A stretch of 64,000 nucleotides of DNA from Kitasatospora sp. NBC_00315 (lineage in GTDB: Bacteria; Actinomycetota; Actinomycetes; Streptomycetales; Streptomycetaceae): contig NZ_CP108025.1 of assembly GCF_041435095.1 (NCBI RefSeq), positions 1,054,001-1,118,000 of the forward strand, read 5' to 3'. Of this stretch, positions 1-8,308 are shown piece by piece; position 1 is the stretch's first letter; every line of letters begins with the position of its first letter. The notes beneath the pieces are model-generated. The model saw only the letters and a list, made by a program, of their open reading frames with translations. It did not search any database and was not told where the DNA came from. The position numbers and the translations under genes were made by a program.

Positions 1-897
1 TGCTTCGACTACGGGAACAGTGAGACGGACCGCAAGGCCGACGGCGCCGGCGCCATGAACGCCATCTACTTCGGGACCAGCTGCTGGTTCGGCGGCTGCT
101 CGGGAACCGGTCCATGGGTGCAGGCCGACCTCGAATACGGCCTGTACTCAGGCGGCAGTTCGTCGTGGAACCCGAACCAGAGGGCCTTCTCCAGCCGCTA
201 CGTCACCGCGATGCTGAAGAACAACGGAACCTCCCAGTTCGCGCTCAAGGGCGGTGACGCCCGGTCCGGCGGGCTCACGACCCTCTGGAACGGCGCGCTC
301 CCGGCCGGCTACAGCCCGATGAAGCAGCAGGGCGCCATCATCCTGGGCAGCGGCGGCGACTGCTGCGCCGGCAACACCAACCAGAGCCTCGGGACCTTCT
401 ACGAAGGCGCCGTCGTCAGCGGCTACCCGTCCGACGCCACCGACAACGCCGTCCAAGCCGACATCGCCGCGGCCGGCTACAGCACGGGCACGGGCGGCAC
501 CAGTTCCGGCCCGCTGCACGCCGTCGGCGCCGGAAAGTGCCTGGACATTCCCAACTCCAGTACCACCAGCGGCACCCAGGCCCAGATCTACTCCTGCTCC
601 GGAGGTGCGAACCAGGTGTGGACCGCCACCGCCTCGGGCCAGCTGACCGTGTACTCGGGCAGCAGTCAGATGTGCCTGGACGCCAACGGCACGGGCACCG
701 TCAACGGCACCAAGGTAATCATCTGGACCTGCAACGGACAGCCCAACCAGCAGTGGACCCGAAATGTCAACGGCACCATCACCGGAGTCCAGTCAGGGCT
801 CTGCCTGGACGTCAGTGGAGCGTCGACGGCGAACGGCGCGCTGGTCCAGTTGTATGCCTGCAACGGACAGAGCCAGCAGCAGTGGAAACTCGGATGA
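1..897 (+). CDS. Alpha-L-arabinofuranosidase B-type enzyme with C-terminal ricin-B lectin domain (5' partial)
   Basis: This is the 3' part of a secreted glycosidase that begins before the window; the reading frame is open from base 1. Visible residues 1-160 match the GH54-type arabinofuranosidase catalytic fold, opening with the CFDYGNSET motif. E45 in DLEYG and D120 in GSGGD fit the family's nucleophile and acid/base, 75 residues apart as expected. Residues about 170-298 form a ricin-B/CBM13 trefoil with three QxW-type repeats (NQVW, NQQW, QQQW) and paired cysteines. By family it removes arabinose from plant polysaccharides outside the cell. An internal ATG at 55 is not the real start because similarity continues upstream of it. 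Confidence 0.9.
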   Translation, partial: CFDYGNSETDRKADGAGAMNAIYFGTSCWFGGCSGTGPWVQADLEYGLYSGGSSSWNPNQRAFSSRYVTAMLKNNGTSQFALKGGDARSGGLTTLWNGALPAGYSPMKQQGAIILGSGGDCCAGNTNQSLGTFYEGAVVSGYPSDATDNAVQADIAAAGYSTGTGGTSSGPLHAVGAGKCLDIPNSSTTSGTQAQIYSCSGGANQVWTATASGQLTVYSGSSQMCLDANGTGTVNGTKVIIWTCNGQPNQQWTRNVNGTITGVQSGLCLDVSGASTANGALVQLYACNGQSQQQWKLG

Positions 898-978
898 GCC
901 CTGACGAAAGGCTCCCCTCCTGAGATCCACTGCGGGTGGATCGGCGCGCCGTTCGATCGCGCCGGTCCGTTCCGGTCG

Positions 979-1012
979 GGGCCGGTTCCGACCGTACGGT
1001 CGGAACCGGCCC
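979..1012. terminator. Perfect 34-bp palindrome, bidirectional terminator candidate
   Basis: Two perfect 17-base arms (left arm begins GGGCCGGTTCCGACC) meet at GTAC. It lies between the convergent arabinofuranosidase and membrane-protein genes. There is no T tract, as is common for streptomycete terminators. The rest of the 898-1270 gap shows no gene. Confidence 0.65.
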
Positions 1013-1270
1013 GGCGGGGGCGTCCTCAGCTCGCGGTGCGCCGGGGGATGCCGTTCCTGTCGTTCCGGATGCCCTGGGCGCCGAAAAGTGCTGTCGGCCC
1101 GCCCGGGTGCTGTCGGCCCGCTCGACTTCGCCTCGCCCCGGCCTCGCGCGGCCGACAGGTCGGCGGCGTCCCCGACCCGGCCACACAGCTCAAAGAGCAG
1201 GTTGGGCCGCGTCCGACAATGCGCGTCGGATCGGCGCGACCCCTCAAGGCCCCCGGCTCCCGACGCCGCC

Positions 1271-2944
1271 TCAGCCGTTCGGGCAGCGCTCGCCCCTCGG
1301 CAGGGCGTACCGGCCGAGCACCCGGTAGGTGCCGGGCCCCGGTGCCCGCAGCAGCGTCCAGCCGTCCTCCTCGGCCAGGCAGCCCCGCGCGCCGCCCGCC
1401 GGGCCGTCGACGGCGAGCCACGGCGACCACGGGATCCGCAGTCGCACCGCGCCGGCGCCGGCCGTCTCGACGGTCAGCGCGGCCGGACCGGCCCGGAGCA
1501 CGGTGGCGGGCGGGTCCGCCAGGGGCAGGGCGTCGACGACCCGGAAGAGCCGCCATCGGTCGTCCCGCCAGACCGGCGCGAGCCAGGAGGGCCCGGACGC
1601 GACGATCCGGGCCTCGTCCACCGCGGCGTCGTCCGGTGTCGCGGCGGGCAGTACGACGTAGCCGACGCCCCAGGTCCGCAGCCAGGCGTGGTAGTCCTCG
1701 GGGGCGAGCGCGGCGGTGTAGAAGAGGGGATTGCGGGCCACGTCCGCCTGGCGGTTCCAGCCACGGGCGAGGTTGACGTAGGGCGCGAAGCCGGAGGCCT
1801 CCAGGTGGGAGCGGAGCGGGACGATCTCCACCCGGCCCCGGTCGGCGCCGAGCCGCCGGAGCTCGTCGATCAGCGGCCCGGTGTCACGGACGCTCGCCGA
1901 CACCGGGAGGCTGGTGACCAGATCCCCGGCGGGTTTGGCGACCTGCCAGGTGGCCACGGTGAGGAAGACGGCGCCGGCGGCCAGCGCCCGACGGCGCCCG
2001 ACCGCGACCGGACGCCGGGCGACGACGAGCAGGACGGTACCGGCGAAGAGCAGCGGCAGCCGCTCGACGTTGCTGCCCACCGGGGAGGGCACCGCCCAGG
2101 TCAGCGCCGCCCCGGCCGCGTACACCACCGCGCCGCCGCGCACCGCGCGCCAGGTGCGCGGCACCAGCACCGCCACCGCGACGGCCGACGCGACCACCGG
2201 TGCGGCGAGGTACCAGTCGAAGGGCTGCACGCCCCGGAAGGGGAACAGCAGGGCGGTGCCGGCCAGCACCAGGCCGGGCCCGACGGTCAGGACGCAGGCG
2301 TCCCGGCGGCGGCCGGTCAGCGCCAGCGCGGCCCCGACGACTCCCAGGAACAGCCCGGCCAGCGGACTGCCTATGGTCGCGAGGGTGGCGAGCGCCGCCG
2401 GCGCGAGCACGCCGAGCGCGCGCGGGACCGGCCGCCCGGGCGCGGCCCCGCCCGGTGCGGGCGGCAGCAGGGCGAGCGCCGCCAGGCCGAACGCGACCCC
2501 CACGGCGAAGGTCACCCGTCCCGAGACGACGTTGCACCAGAGCGCGAACGCCGTCCAGAGCGCGGGCGGCAGCGGCCGCGGGACGGCGGCGCGGACCAGC
2601 AGCCGGGCGGCGGCGGCCGCCGCGAGGGTTCCGGCGAGGACACCCGTGGTCCGGACCCCGAGCCAGCCCATCAGGTACGGCGCGACGAGGCTGTAGGACG
2701 CGGTGTGCATGCCGCCGTACCAGGACAGGTTGTACGCCGACGCCGGATGGCGGCTGGCGAACTCCGTCCAGGCGTACTGGGCCGCCAGATCGCCCGCGTC
2801 CCGGGCCAGGAAGAGCGCCCACCCCCCGTGCAGCAGGAGCGCCAGCAGGGCGGCGGCGACAACCGGGCGGCGCAGCACCGCGAGCGCCGGGCCGACGGGG
2901 AGAGGTACCTCGGCGGGCAGGCCGACCGGCTCCGTGGTGGTCAT
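1271..2944 (-). CDS. Polytopic membrane protein, possibly a GT-C-type glycosyltransferase
   Basis: Encodes 557 residues from an ATG at 2944 (MTTTEP). The frame is open further upstream, but that part looks non-coding. After a hydrophobic segment at about residues 28-45 comes a loop with NLSWYGGMHTASYS, then about ten hydrophobic helices. The last 200 residues are soluble, with W/G-rich motifs (SPWLAVDG, CLAEEDGW, PGTYRV). A multi-pass core followed by an extracytoplasmic C-terminal domain resembles GT-C mannosyl- or arabinosyltransferase-like proteins, which are often mislabelled MFS transporters. I see no certain catalytic motif, so function is not assigned beyond membrane protein. Confidence 0.75.
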   Translation of the reverse strand: MTTTEPVGLPAEVPLPVGPALAVLRRPVVAAALLALLLHGGWALFLARDAGDLAAQYAWTEFASRHPASAYNLSWYGGMHTASYSLVAPYLMGWLGVRTTGVLAGTLAAAAAARLLVRAAVPRPLPPALWTAFALWCNVVSGRVTFAVGVAFGLAALALLPPAPGGAAPGRPVPRALGVLAPAALATLATIGSPLAGLFLGVVGAALALTGRRRDACVLTVGPGLVLAGTALLFPFRGVQPFDWYLAAPVVASAVAVAVLVPRTWRAVRGGAVVYAAGAALTWAVPSPVGSNVERLPLLFAGTVLLVVARRPVAVGRRRALAAGAVFLTVATWQVAKPAGDLVTSLPVSASVRDTGPLIDELRRLGADRGRVEIVPLRSHLEASGFAPYVNLARGWNRQADVARNPLFYTAALAPEDYHAWLRTWGVGYVVLPAATPDDAAVDEARIVASGPSWLAPVWRDDRWRLFRVVDALPLADPPATVLRAGPAALTVETAGAGAVRLRIPWSPWLAVDGPAGGARGCLAEEDGWTLLRAPGPGTYRVLGRYALPRGERCPNG

Positions 2945-3201
2945 CTGTCCTCTCTCGGCCACTGCGCGCGGGCGGGGACTCCAGGGATAGCAGACCGGCC
3001 GCACGTTGCCGGGTGGGCGCACCGCGACCCCGATCACGGGTGGATTCATATGCTTGTCGACTGTCGGTCGGGCCGGTGCGGCTCGGTTCCGAGGAGCCCC
3101 GCGCGGCCGGGCGGCGGCGGCCGCCGCCGGGGAGCTGCGGACACCCACCGGGCGTGCCAGGCTGGTCAGCGGGGAGAACCACGGCTTCCGGAGGTACCAC
3201 C

Positions 3202-3684
3202 ATGAGCGTCGAACCCGTTCCCGAGGGCTATCCGCGGGTCTCGCCCTACCTGTACGTGCACGACGCCGCAGCCGCCGTCGACTTCTACCGGGACGTGCTG
3301 GGCGCGGTGGAGCGGGTGCGGATGCCAGGGCCCGGCGGCCGGATCGGGCACGCCGAGCTGACGATCGGCGAGTCGGTGCTGATGCTCGCGGACGAGTTCC
3401 CCGACATGGACGCGCTCGGCCCCCGGACGGTCGGCGGCTCGCCCGTGACGATCTTCGTGTACGTCGAGGACGTGGACGACGTGCACGCACGGGCCCTCGC
3501 CGCCGGCGCCAGGGAGCTGAGCCCGGTGAAGGACCAGTTCTACGGCGACCGTTCGGGTGGCTTCGAGGACCCGTTCGGTCACCGGTGGAACGTCGCCACC
3601 CACGTGGAGGACGTCGGCCCCGAGGAGATGAAGCGCCGGATGGACGAGGCGATGGCCGCCGGGTCGGACACCGCCGCCGGCTGA
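3202..3684 (+). CDS. VOC-family (glyoxalase/PhnB-like) protein
   Basis: A 160-residue protein starting at ATG 3202, seven bases after a GGAGG ribosome site. It has the PhnB-like signature: SPYLYVHDAAAAVDFYRDVLGA near the N-terminus, GHAELTIGESVLMLADEFPD in the middle and FGHRWNVATHVED near residues 130-142. The two beta-alpha-beta-beta-beta modules match the vicinal oxygen chelate fold, and the metal-ligand set (H, E, H) is partly visible. Members include glyoxalases, antibiotic-binding proteins and uncharacterised PhnB relatives; the exact role cannot be read here. It is monocistronic and convergent with the sensor kinase gene. Confidence 0.85.
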   Translation: MSVEPVPEGYPRVSPYLYVHDAAAAVDFYRDVLGAVERVRMPGPGGRIGHAELTIGESVLMLADEFPDMDALGPRTVGGSPVTIFVYVEDVDDVHARALAAGARELSPVKDQFYGDRSGGFEDPFGHRWNVATHVEDVGPEEMKRRMDEAMAAGSDTAAG

Positions 3685-3749
3685 CCGGCGCGCGCGGGGG
3701 CGGCCGGCCGCGGGAAGGGGGCGCGGGCGGCGCGCCGTCGGACGGGGGA

Positions 3750-4997
3750 TCACGGCGCGGGCTGCGGCCCGGTCCCCTCGATCTCCGGCGCTCCGCCCAC
3801 GGGCAGGCGCAGTTCGGCGACCGCGCCGCCGTCCGGATCGTTGCGAAGCCGCAGGTCGATGCCGATCGCCTCGGCGTGGCCCTGGGCGATGGTCAGGCCC
3901 AGGCCGTGCCCGTGCCCCCGCTCGCGGGCACCGGTCCGGAACCGCTGCGGCCCGTACCGCAGGACGTCGTCCGGGTAGCCGGGGCCGTGGTCGCGGATGG
4001 TCAGCGTGGTGCCGGCCACCCGCACCGTCACCGGCCCGGCGCCGTGCCGCCGGGCGTTGGCCAGCAGGTTGGAGACGATCCGGTCCAGCCGGCGCGGATC
4101 GGTGGTGACCGGTGCGTCCGAGTCGATCCGCAGCCGCACCGAGGGGTCGGCCGCCCGGATCATCGCGGTGGCCAGCGGCCCGAGCCGGACCACGGACAGC
4201 TCCGCGCTCTCGGCCTTCGCGTCCAGCCGCGAGACCTCCAGCAGATCCTCCGTCAGGCCGCAGAGGAAGTGCACCCGGTCGCGCACCAGCTCGGTGGGGC
4301 GCCCGGGCGGCAGCAGCTCCGCCGCGGTGAGCAGCCCGGTCAGGGGGGTGCGCAGTTCGTGCGCGACGTCGGCGGTGAAACGCTGCTCGCCGGCCAGCCT
4401 GCCGCGCAGCACTCCCGACATCGAGTCGACGGCCGCGGCCAGCTCGGCCACCTCGTCGCGCGGTCCGCCGAGCGGGCCGATCCGCGCGTCCAGGTCGCCC
4501 TGGGCGATGCTGCGGGCGGTGCGGGCCGCGGTGCGCAGCCGGCTGCTGATCCGATCCGCGGCGAAGACCCCGGCGAGCACGGTCACGACGACCGCGAGGG
4601 CGGCCGAGAGCAGGATCGTCCGGTCGAGATCCGCGATGGAGCGCTCGTCCTCCCGGTAGTCGATCCGGACCGAGAAGACCCGGCCGCCACTGCCGGCCGC
4701 CGCCCACATCGCGGTGCCGTCCGGCCCCGGACCCAGCGTCGAACCCTCGTGCTCCTGGCCGGCGAGCCGCCGCAGCTCGGCGGGCAGCGCCGGGTCGTCC
4801 ACCGCGCCGGTGGCTCCGAGCACCTGGCCGGTGCGGTCGTAGCCCGCGAGCAGCGCGTCGAGTGCGGCCACCGCGGAGCGGCGGGCCTGCTCGGTGTGCT
4901 GACGCACGGACGCCTGGTGGACGAGGACGCCGAGGGTGAGGGCCACCAGGAAGGAGACGACGGCCACGGTGACGGCGATCTGCCGACGGAGGTTCAC
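3750..4997 (-). CDS. cseC: CseC-like sensor histidine kinase
   Basis: A 415-residue membrane kinase from a GTG at 4997 that overlaps the response-regulator stop by four bases (GTGA), implying translational coupling. Layout: helix at about 8-26, extracytoplasmic sensor of roughly 110 residues, second helix at about 150-170, HAMP segment, dimerisation motif DVAHELRTPLTG with phospho-acceptor H213, then an ATPase with NLLANARRHG, DHGPG and GHGLGL boxes. Helix two continues into AADRISSRLRTAARTARSI, a close match to CseC of Streptomyces. CseC phosphorylates CseB in response to cell-envelope stress. The usual partner sigE is not adjacent, so it may be a paralogue. Confidence 0.85.
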   Translation of the reverse strand: MNLRRQIAVTVAVVSFLVALTLGVLVHQASVRQHTEQARRSAVAALDALLAGYDRTGQVLGATGAVDDPALPAELRRLAGQEHEGSTLGPGPDGTAMWAAAGSGGRVFSVRIDYREDERSIADLDRTILLSAALAVVVTVLAGVFAADRISSRLRTAARTARSIAQGDLDARIGPLGGPRDEVAELAAAVDSMSGVLRGRLAGEQRFTADVAHELRTPLTGLLTAAELLPPGRPTELVRDRVHFLCGLTEDLLEVSRLDAKAESAELSVVRLGPLATAMIRAADPSVRLRIDSDAPVTTDPRRLDRIVSNLLANARRHGAGPVTVRVAGTTLTIRDHGPGYPDDVLRYGPQRFRTGARERGHGHGLGLTIAQGHAEAIGIDLRLRNDPDGGAVAELRLPVGGAPEIEGTGPQPAP

Positions 4998-5755
4998 CGG
5001 ACGCGCCGCAGCTTGTAGCCGAAGCCGCGGATGGTCTCGATCCGCTCCGCGCCGATCTTGGCGCGCAGCCGCTGGACGTGGACGTCCACCACCCGGGTGT
5101 CGGCGCCCCAGGAGTAGTCCCAGACCCGTTCCAGCAGGGTCTGCCGCTCCAGCACCACGCCGGGGGCCGCGGTGAACTCCAGCAGCAGGCGCAGTTCGGT
5201 CGGGGTGAGCGGGATCTGCCGGCCGGCCACCCGCACCTCCATCGCGTCGGTGTCCACCTCCAGACCGTCGATCTGCCGCAGGGCGCGCGGCGGTTCGGGC
5301 GGCCGGGGCGTTTGCGGGGCGGCCGGGCCGGCCGGTGGCGGCGCCGTCAACGGGTGGGTGCCGATCCCGGTGCGCCGCAGCACCGTACGGATCCGGGCGA
5401 CCAGCACGGCCGTCTCGAACGGCTTGACGATGTAGTCGTCGGCGCCGGCCTCCAGCCCGGAGATGACGTCGATCGGCTCGGTGCGGGCGGACATCATCAG
5501 GATCGGCAGCAGGCTCTCCTCGCGGATCCGGCGGCAGAGTCCGACGCCGTCGAGCAGCGGGAGCATCACGTCGAGCAGCAGGAGGTCCGGGGGGTGGGCG
5601 CGGAACCGCTCCAGGCCCTCCAGGCCGTCGGCGGCCGTGTCGACCGGAAAGCCGTAGCGCTCCAGGGCCATCCGGGTGGCCTCGCGGATCACCTCGTCGT
5701 CCTCGACCAGCAGGATGCGGGGGGTGCCGGGAGCGGCACCGGCCGGGCCGCTCAC
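4994..5755 (-). CDS. cseB: CseB-like OmpR-family response regulator
   Basis: A 253-residue regulator from a GTG at 5755, with four-base overlaps at both ends (GTGA), so it is locked into the lipoprotein-regulator-kinase operon. The receiver domain (about 15-130) has acidic residues in VEDDE, phospho-acceptor D62 in LLLLDVMLP and K in DDYIVKPFE. A proline-rich linker of about 30 residues leads to an OmpR-type winged helix (about 160-253; LTPTELRLLLEF, VDVHVQRLRAKI, RGFGYKL). The receiver resembles CseB of Streptomyces, which activates sigE transcription. The proline-rich linker is longer than usual. Confidence 0.9.
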   Translation of the reverse strand: MSGPAGAAPGTPRILLVEDDEVIREATRMALERYGFPVDTAADGLEGLERFRAHPPDLLLLDVMLPLLDGVGLCRRIREESLLPILMMSARTEPIDVISGLEAGADDYIVKPFETAVLVARIRTVLRRTGIGTHPLTAPPPAGPAAPQTPRPPEPPRALRQIDGLEVDTDAMEVRVAGRQIPLTPTELRLLLEFTAAPGVVLERQTLLERVWDYSWGADTRVVDVHVQRLRAKIGAERIETIRGFGYKLRRVR

Positions 5756-6609
5756 GGCCGCCTCGCGGCGCTGGGCTGCGGTGCGGCGGGGACGGCGGTC
5801 GCCACCGGCGCGGTGCCCGGCCGGGCGCCGCCCGCCACCGGGCTTGCTCCCGTACCGGCCCCCGCGCCTGCTCCCGAGACGGCGGGCGTGGCGACGCCCG
5901 AGCTCGGCCGGGCCGGCTCGGCCGTCGGCCCGCTCGGCGGGCACCCCGGTACGTCGGCGGCAGGGCCGGTGGCACGGATCTGGCGGGTGTCGAAGGCCAG
6001 CCGGACCGTGTCCCAGCGGTAGGTGCTGTTCGTCTCGGTGACCTCGCTGGTCGGCTCGTGCACGAGCAGGTCGGCGCCGACCGTGTCGGCGCTGAAGCCC
6101 GGCAGTGTCTGGAGGGCGAGGATCGGCACCGGCCGCCGCGCGTCCAGGGTGTAGACGTGCAGGAAGGCGCTGCGGTCGGCCGTGAGGACGGCGGTCAGGA
6201 GCTCGTCGCGCCCGTCACCGGTCAGATCGCGGTACTGCGGCGGCCGCACCGAGCATCCGGGGCAGCCCGCCAGCGCCTCCCGCTCCTCCGTCCGGACGGC
6301 CGGGTCCTTCTCCAGCAACGCCAGGACGTCGACCGCCCTGATGTCGTCACCCGGGCTGCTGACGCCCGGCACCGGGACCGGCGGCGGCTGCACGGTGGCG
6401 CTCGGGGTCGGCACCGGCGAGACGTCGGCGGCCGGCCAGAGCACCTGGGGGCTGGGCCAACTGGTCACCTGGCGGGTACGCCCGGCGTCCTGGAGCTGTC
6501 CGGCGGAGGTGCAGCCGGACAGCTCCAGGACGGCCAGGACGGCCAGGACGGCCAGGACTGCCGGCAGCAGGCCCCGGACCGGTGCGGTGCGGCTGAGCCA
6601 GGTCCTCAC
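5752..6609 (-). CDS. CseA-like lipoprotein
   Basis: A 285-residue exported lipoprotein; the GTG at 6609 (VRTWLSRTAP) gives a normal signal sequence ending in lipobox LSGC at about residue 33. The middle contains an FG-GAP-like element (DLTGDGRDELL) and CPGC. The C-terminus is low-complexity Ala/Pro/Gly. It occupies the cseA position before cseB and overlaps it by GTGA. In Streptomyces, CseA is a lipoprotein that dampens SigE signalling. The AVLAVLAVLAVL stretch of the signal peptide is encoded by a short DNA repeat. A longer frame upstream would translate the tandem array as PHHPY repeats and is unlikely to be real. Confidence 0.75.
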   Translation of the reverse strand: MRTWLSRTAPVRGLLPAVLAVLAVLAVLELSGCTSAGQLQDAGRTRQVTSWPSPQVLWPAADVSPVPTPSATVQPPPVPVPGVSSPGDDIRAVDVLALLEKDPAVRTEEREALAGCPGCSVRPPQYRDLTGDGRDELLTAVLTADRSAFLHVYTLDARRPVPILALQTLPGFSADTVGADLLVHEPTSEVTETNSTYRWDTVRLAFDTRQIRATGPAADVPGCPPSGPTAEPARPSSGVATPAVSGAGAGAGTGASPVAGGARPGTAPVATAVPAAPQPSAARRP

Positions 6610-6630
6610 GTGGGTGCACGCCTTTCGGTA

Positions 6631-6750
6631 CGGGTACGGGTGATGCGGGTACGGGTGATGCGGGTACGGGTGATGCGGGTACGGGTGATGCGGGTACGGG
6701 TGATGCGGGTACGGGTGATGCGGGTACGGGTGATGCGGGTACGAGTCGGG
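6631..6750. repeat. 15-bp tandem repeat, seven perfect copies
   Basis: Unit CGGGTACGGGTGATG is repeated seven times without change from 6631 to 6735, followed by a degenerate eighth copy. It lies 22 bases upstream of the CseA-like start, in the promoter/leader region where a sigE gene would be expected. There are no spacers, so it is not CRISPR. Confidence 0.95.
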
Positions 6751-6950
6751 TCGGGTCGGTCGGGTCGTCACACGTCATCACGCGCGCCGCCGCGGACCGG
6801 TTGCACGTCAGGTGACGCGCGGCGACCGCGCACCGCAGCGACCCTGCACCGCAGCGGTCGCCCTCCGACCTCCCCGGACGCCGCCCCGACCGGGCCGACC
6901 GCCCCGATCGCGCGGCCCGGAGGTCCGACCCCGGCCCGCGAGCGCGTCGG

Positions 6951-7006
6951 GCGACGAGCGACGAGCGACGAGCGACGAGCGACGAGCGACGAGCGACGAG
7001 CGACGG
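6951..7006. repeat. 7-bp tandem repeat, seven perfect copies
   Basis: Unit GCGACGA is repeated seven times from 6951 to 6999, ending with the variant GCGACGG. It sits just after the sortase gene, in the same gene-free 6610-7030 stretch as the 15-bp array. The remainder of that stretch shows no gene. Confidence 0.95.
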
Positions 7007-7030
7007 TCGCCGGGTCAGCCGGCCGGCGGG

Positions 7031-7744
7031 TCAGCCGGTCGACGGGGTGGCCGGGTCCAGATCCGCGAGGACGATGATGTTGTCGGTGTAGTGGCCGTCG
7101 GACGCCACCCGACCGCCACAGGTGATCAGCCGCAGCTGGGGGCTGTCGGTGTTGCCGTAGACCACCTGGGTGGGGAAACCGCTCTTCGGGGCCTGTCGGA
7201 GCTCCCGCACCAGGAAGACGACGGTGCTGCCGTCCTGCCGGTGGATCTCGATCCGGTCTCCCGGGCGCAGCTGTGGGAGTCGGTGGAAGACCGCCGGGCC
7301 CTTGCGGGTGTCGAGGTGACCGAGGATCACGGCCGGTCCGGTCTGGCCGGGCGCGGGACCGTTGCGGTACCAGTCGACCTGCCCGGGGTGGTCGGCCGGC
7401 GGGACCTCGACGGAGCCGTCGCGGTTGAGGGCGCCCGGCGCGACCGGCGCGTCCACCGCGATCCGGGGAATCACCAGGCGCACGGGGGGCGACACCGGAG
7501 CGTCGGGCGCCGGGGCGGCGGCCGGGCGCGGGGCGTCGGGGGCCGGGGTGGCGGCGCCCGGGTCAGCGGGGGCAGCGGCCACGGCGGGCGCGCGACCGGC
7601 GAACTCGATCCGGACCGGCTCGTGCTCCGGGGCGGGCACGAGGATCAGCGCCGCGAGGGCGAGCGAGAGGCTGCCGGCCGCCGCGACCGGCGCCCACGAG
7701 GGGCGCCGGCCACGACGGTTCCGGTCAGCGCTGTGCGCCGGCAC
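7031..7744 (-). CDS. Class F sortase
   Basis: A 237-residue membrane-anchored transpeptidase using a GTG at 7744 that overlaps the upstream gene by 20 bases; the exact start is uncertain because the frame stays open upstream. One N-terminal membrane helix (LSLALAALILVPA) is followed by an Ala/Pro-rich stalk of about 60 residues and the sortase barrel. Catalytic H143 lies in ILGHLDTRKGPAVFHRL and C209 in LRLITCGG, followed by the typical HYTDNIIV ending. Class F enzymes attach C-terminally tagged proteins to the actinobacterial wall. The neighbouring exported protein is the obvious candidate substrate. Confidence 0.9.
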   Translation of the reverse strand: MPAHSADRNRRGRRPSWAPVAAAGSLSLALAALILVPAPEHEPVRIEFAGRAPAVAAAPADPGAATPAPDAPRPAAAPAPDAPVSPPVRLVIPRIAVDAPVAPGALNRDGSVEVPPADHPGQVDWYRNGPAPGQTGPAVILGHLDTRKGPAVFHRLPQLRPGDRIEIHRQDGSTVVFLVRELRQAPKSGFPTQVVYGNTDSPQLRLITCGGRVASDGHYTDNIIVLADLDPATPSTG

Positions 7745-8171
7745 GGCGCCGAACGACGGCGAAGCCGATACCGGCCACGCCCGCGAGGGCCAGGCCGGAG
7801 CCGGCCACCAGGGTGGTGGTGGACCGTCCGGTCTCCGCCTCCCCGGTCTGCGCGCCGCCCCGGGGGACCGCGCTGACCTGCGGCGCGTTCGCACCGGTGC
7901 CCGCGCTGACGGCGCCTGCCGTCGGGGCGGCCCCGACCTGCGGCGCCGAGGCCACGGTCGGCACCGCGCTCGGGGCCCGGCTCGGGCTGGCGGTGGAGGC
8001 CGGGGCCGCGGAGGGGGCCGCCGGGGCCGCGCCGTCGGCGAACGCGACGGTGCCCGAGCCGGCCAGCGCGGCGGCGACGCCGGCGGAGACCAGCGCGAAC
8101 CGGACCGCCCGGCGTACACCGGCGGGACGCGACGTACGGGTGGCCGCGCGGAAGGCCAGGGGACCTGACAT
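7725..8171 (-). CDS. Exported Ala/Pro-rich protein with sortase-type C-terminus
   Basis: A 148-residue protein from an ATG at 8171 with a good GGAGG ribosome site. A signal peptide (residues about 20-45, ending TVAFADG) precedes a low-complexity Ala/Ser/Pro/Gly region. The end reads GGAQTGEAETGRSTTT, a hydrophobic helix (LVAGSGLALAGVAGIGFAVV) and RRRAGAQR. That is the tripartite layout of a sortase substrate, but the sorting box is noncanonical (AQTG or AETG rather than LPXTG). It overlaps the class F sortase gene. It may be wall-anchored or simply remain in the membrane. Confidence 0.75.
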   Translation of the reverse strand: MSGPLAFRAATRTSRPAGVRRAVRFALVSAGVAAALAGSGTVAFADGAAPAAPSAAPASTASPSRAPSAVPTVASAPQVGAAPTAGAVSAGTGANAPQVSAVPRGGAQTGEAETGRSTTTLVAGSGLALAGVAGIGFAVVRRRAGAQR

Positions 8172-8259
8172 GGGAGAACCTCCATGATCGCCGCTTCCGG
8201 CCCGGTTGGCCGGAAGCTGACACCGCAGACGTTAGGAAGCGCTCCGCACGGACGGCCGC

Positions 8260-8294
8260 CGGATGTGTAACAGCCCTCCGGCGGATGTGTAACA
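8260..8294 (-). promoter_or_regulatory. Direct repeat CGGATGTGTAACA, two copies one 22-bp period apart
   Basis: The 13-base sequence CGGATGTGTAACA occurs at 8260-8272 and 8282-8294, about two helical turns apart. It lies roughly 90-120 bases upstream of the exported-protein/sortase operon and next to the SPFH promoter. The arrangement suggests a regulator binding as a tandem dimer. Confidence 0.5.
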
Positions 8295-8308
8295 CGCCAC
8301 CCCCTCTG

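Noticed and set aside
1088..3205. 705-codon plus-strand frame opposite the membrane protein
   Set aside because: Arg/Gly/Pro-rich shadow without any domain; the minus-strand frame has transmembrane organisation.
6631..6750. Possible CRISPR array
   Set aside because: Units are contiguous with no spacers, and no cas genes occur in the window.
6610..6771. Longer CseA-like start translating the 15-bp array as PHHPY repeats
   Set aside because: The signal peptide and lipobox are correctly placed only from the GTG at 6609, and the array lacks a ribosome site. The repeat is more likely to be leader DNA.
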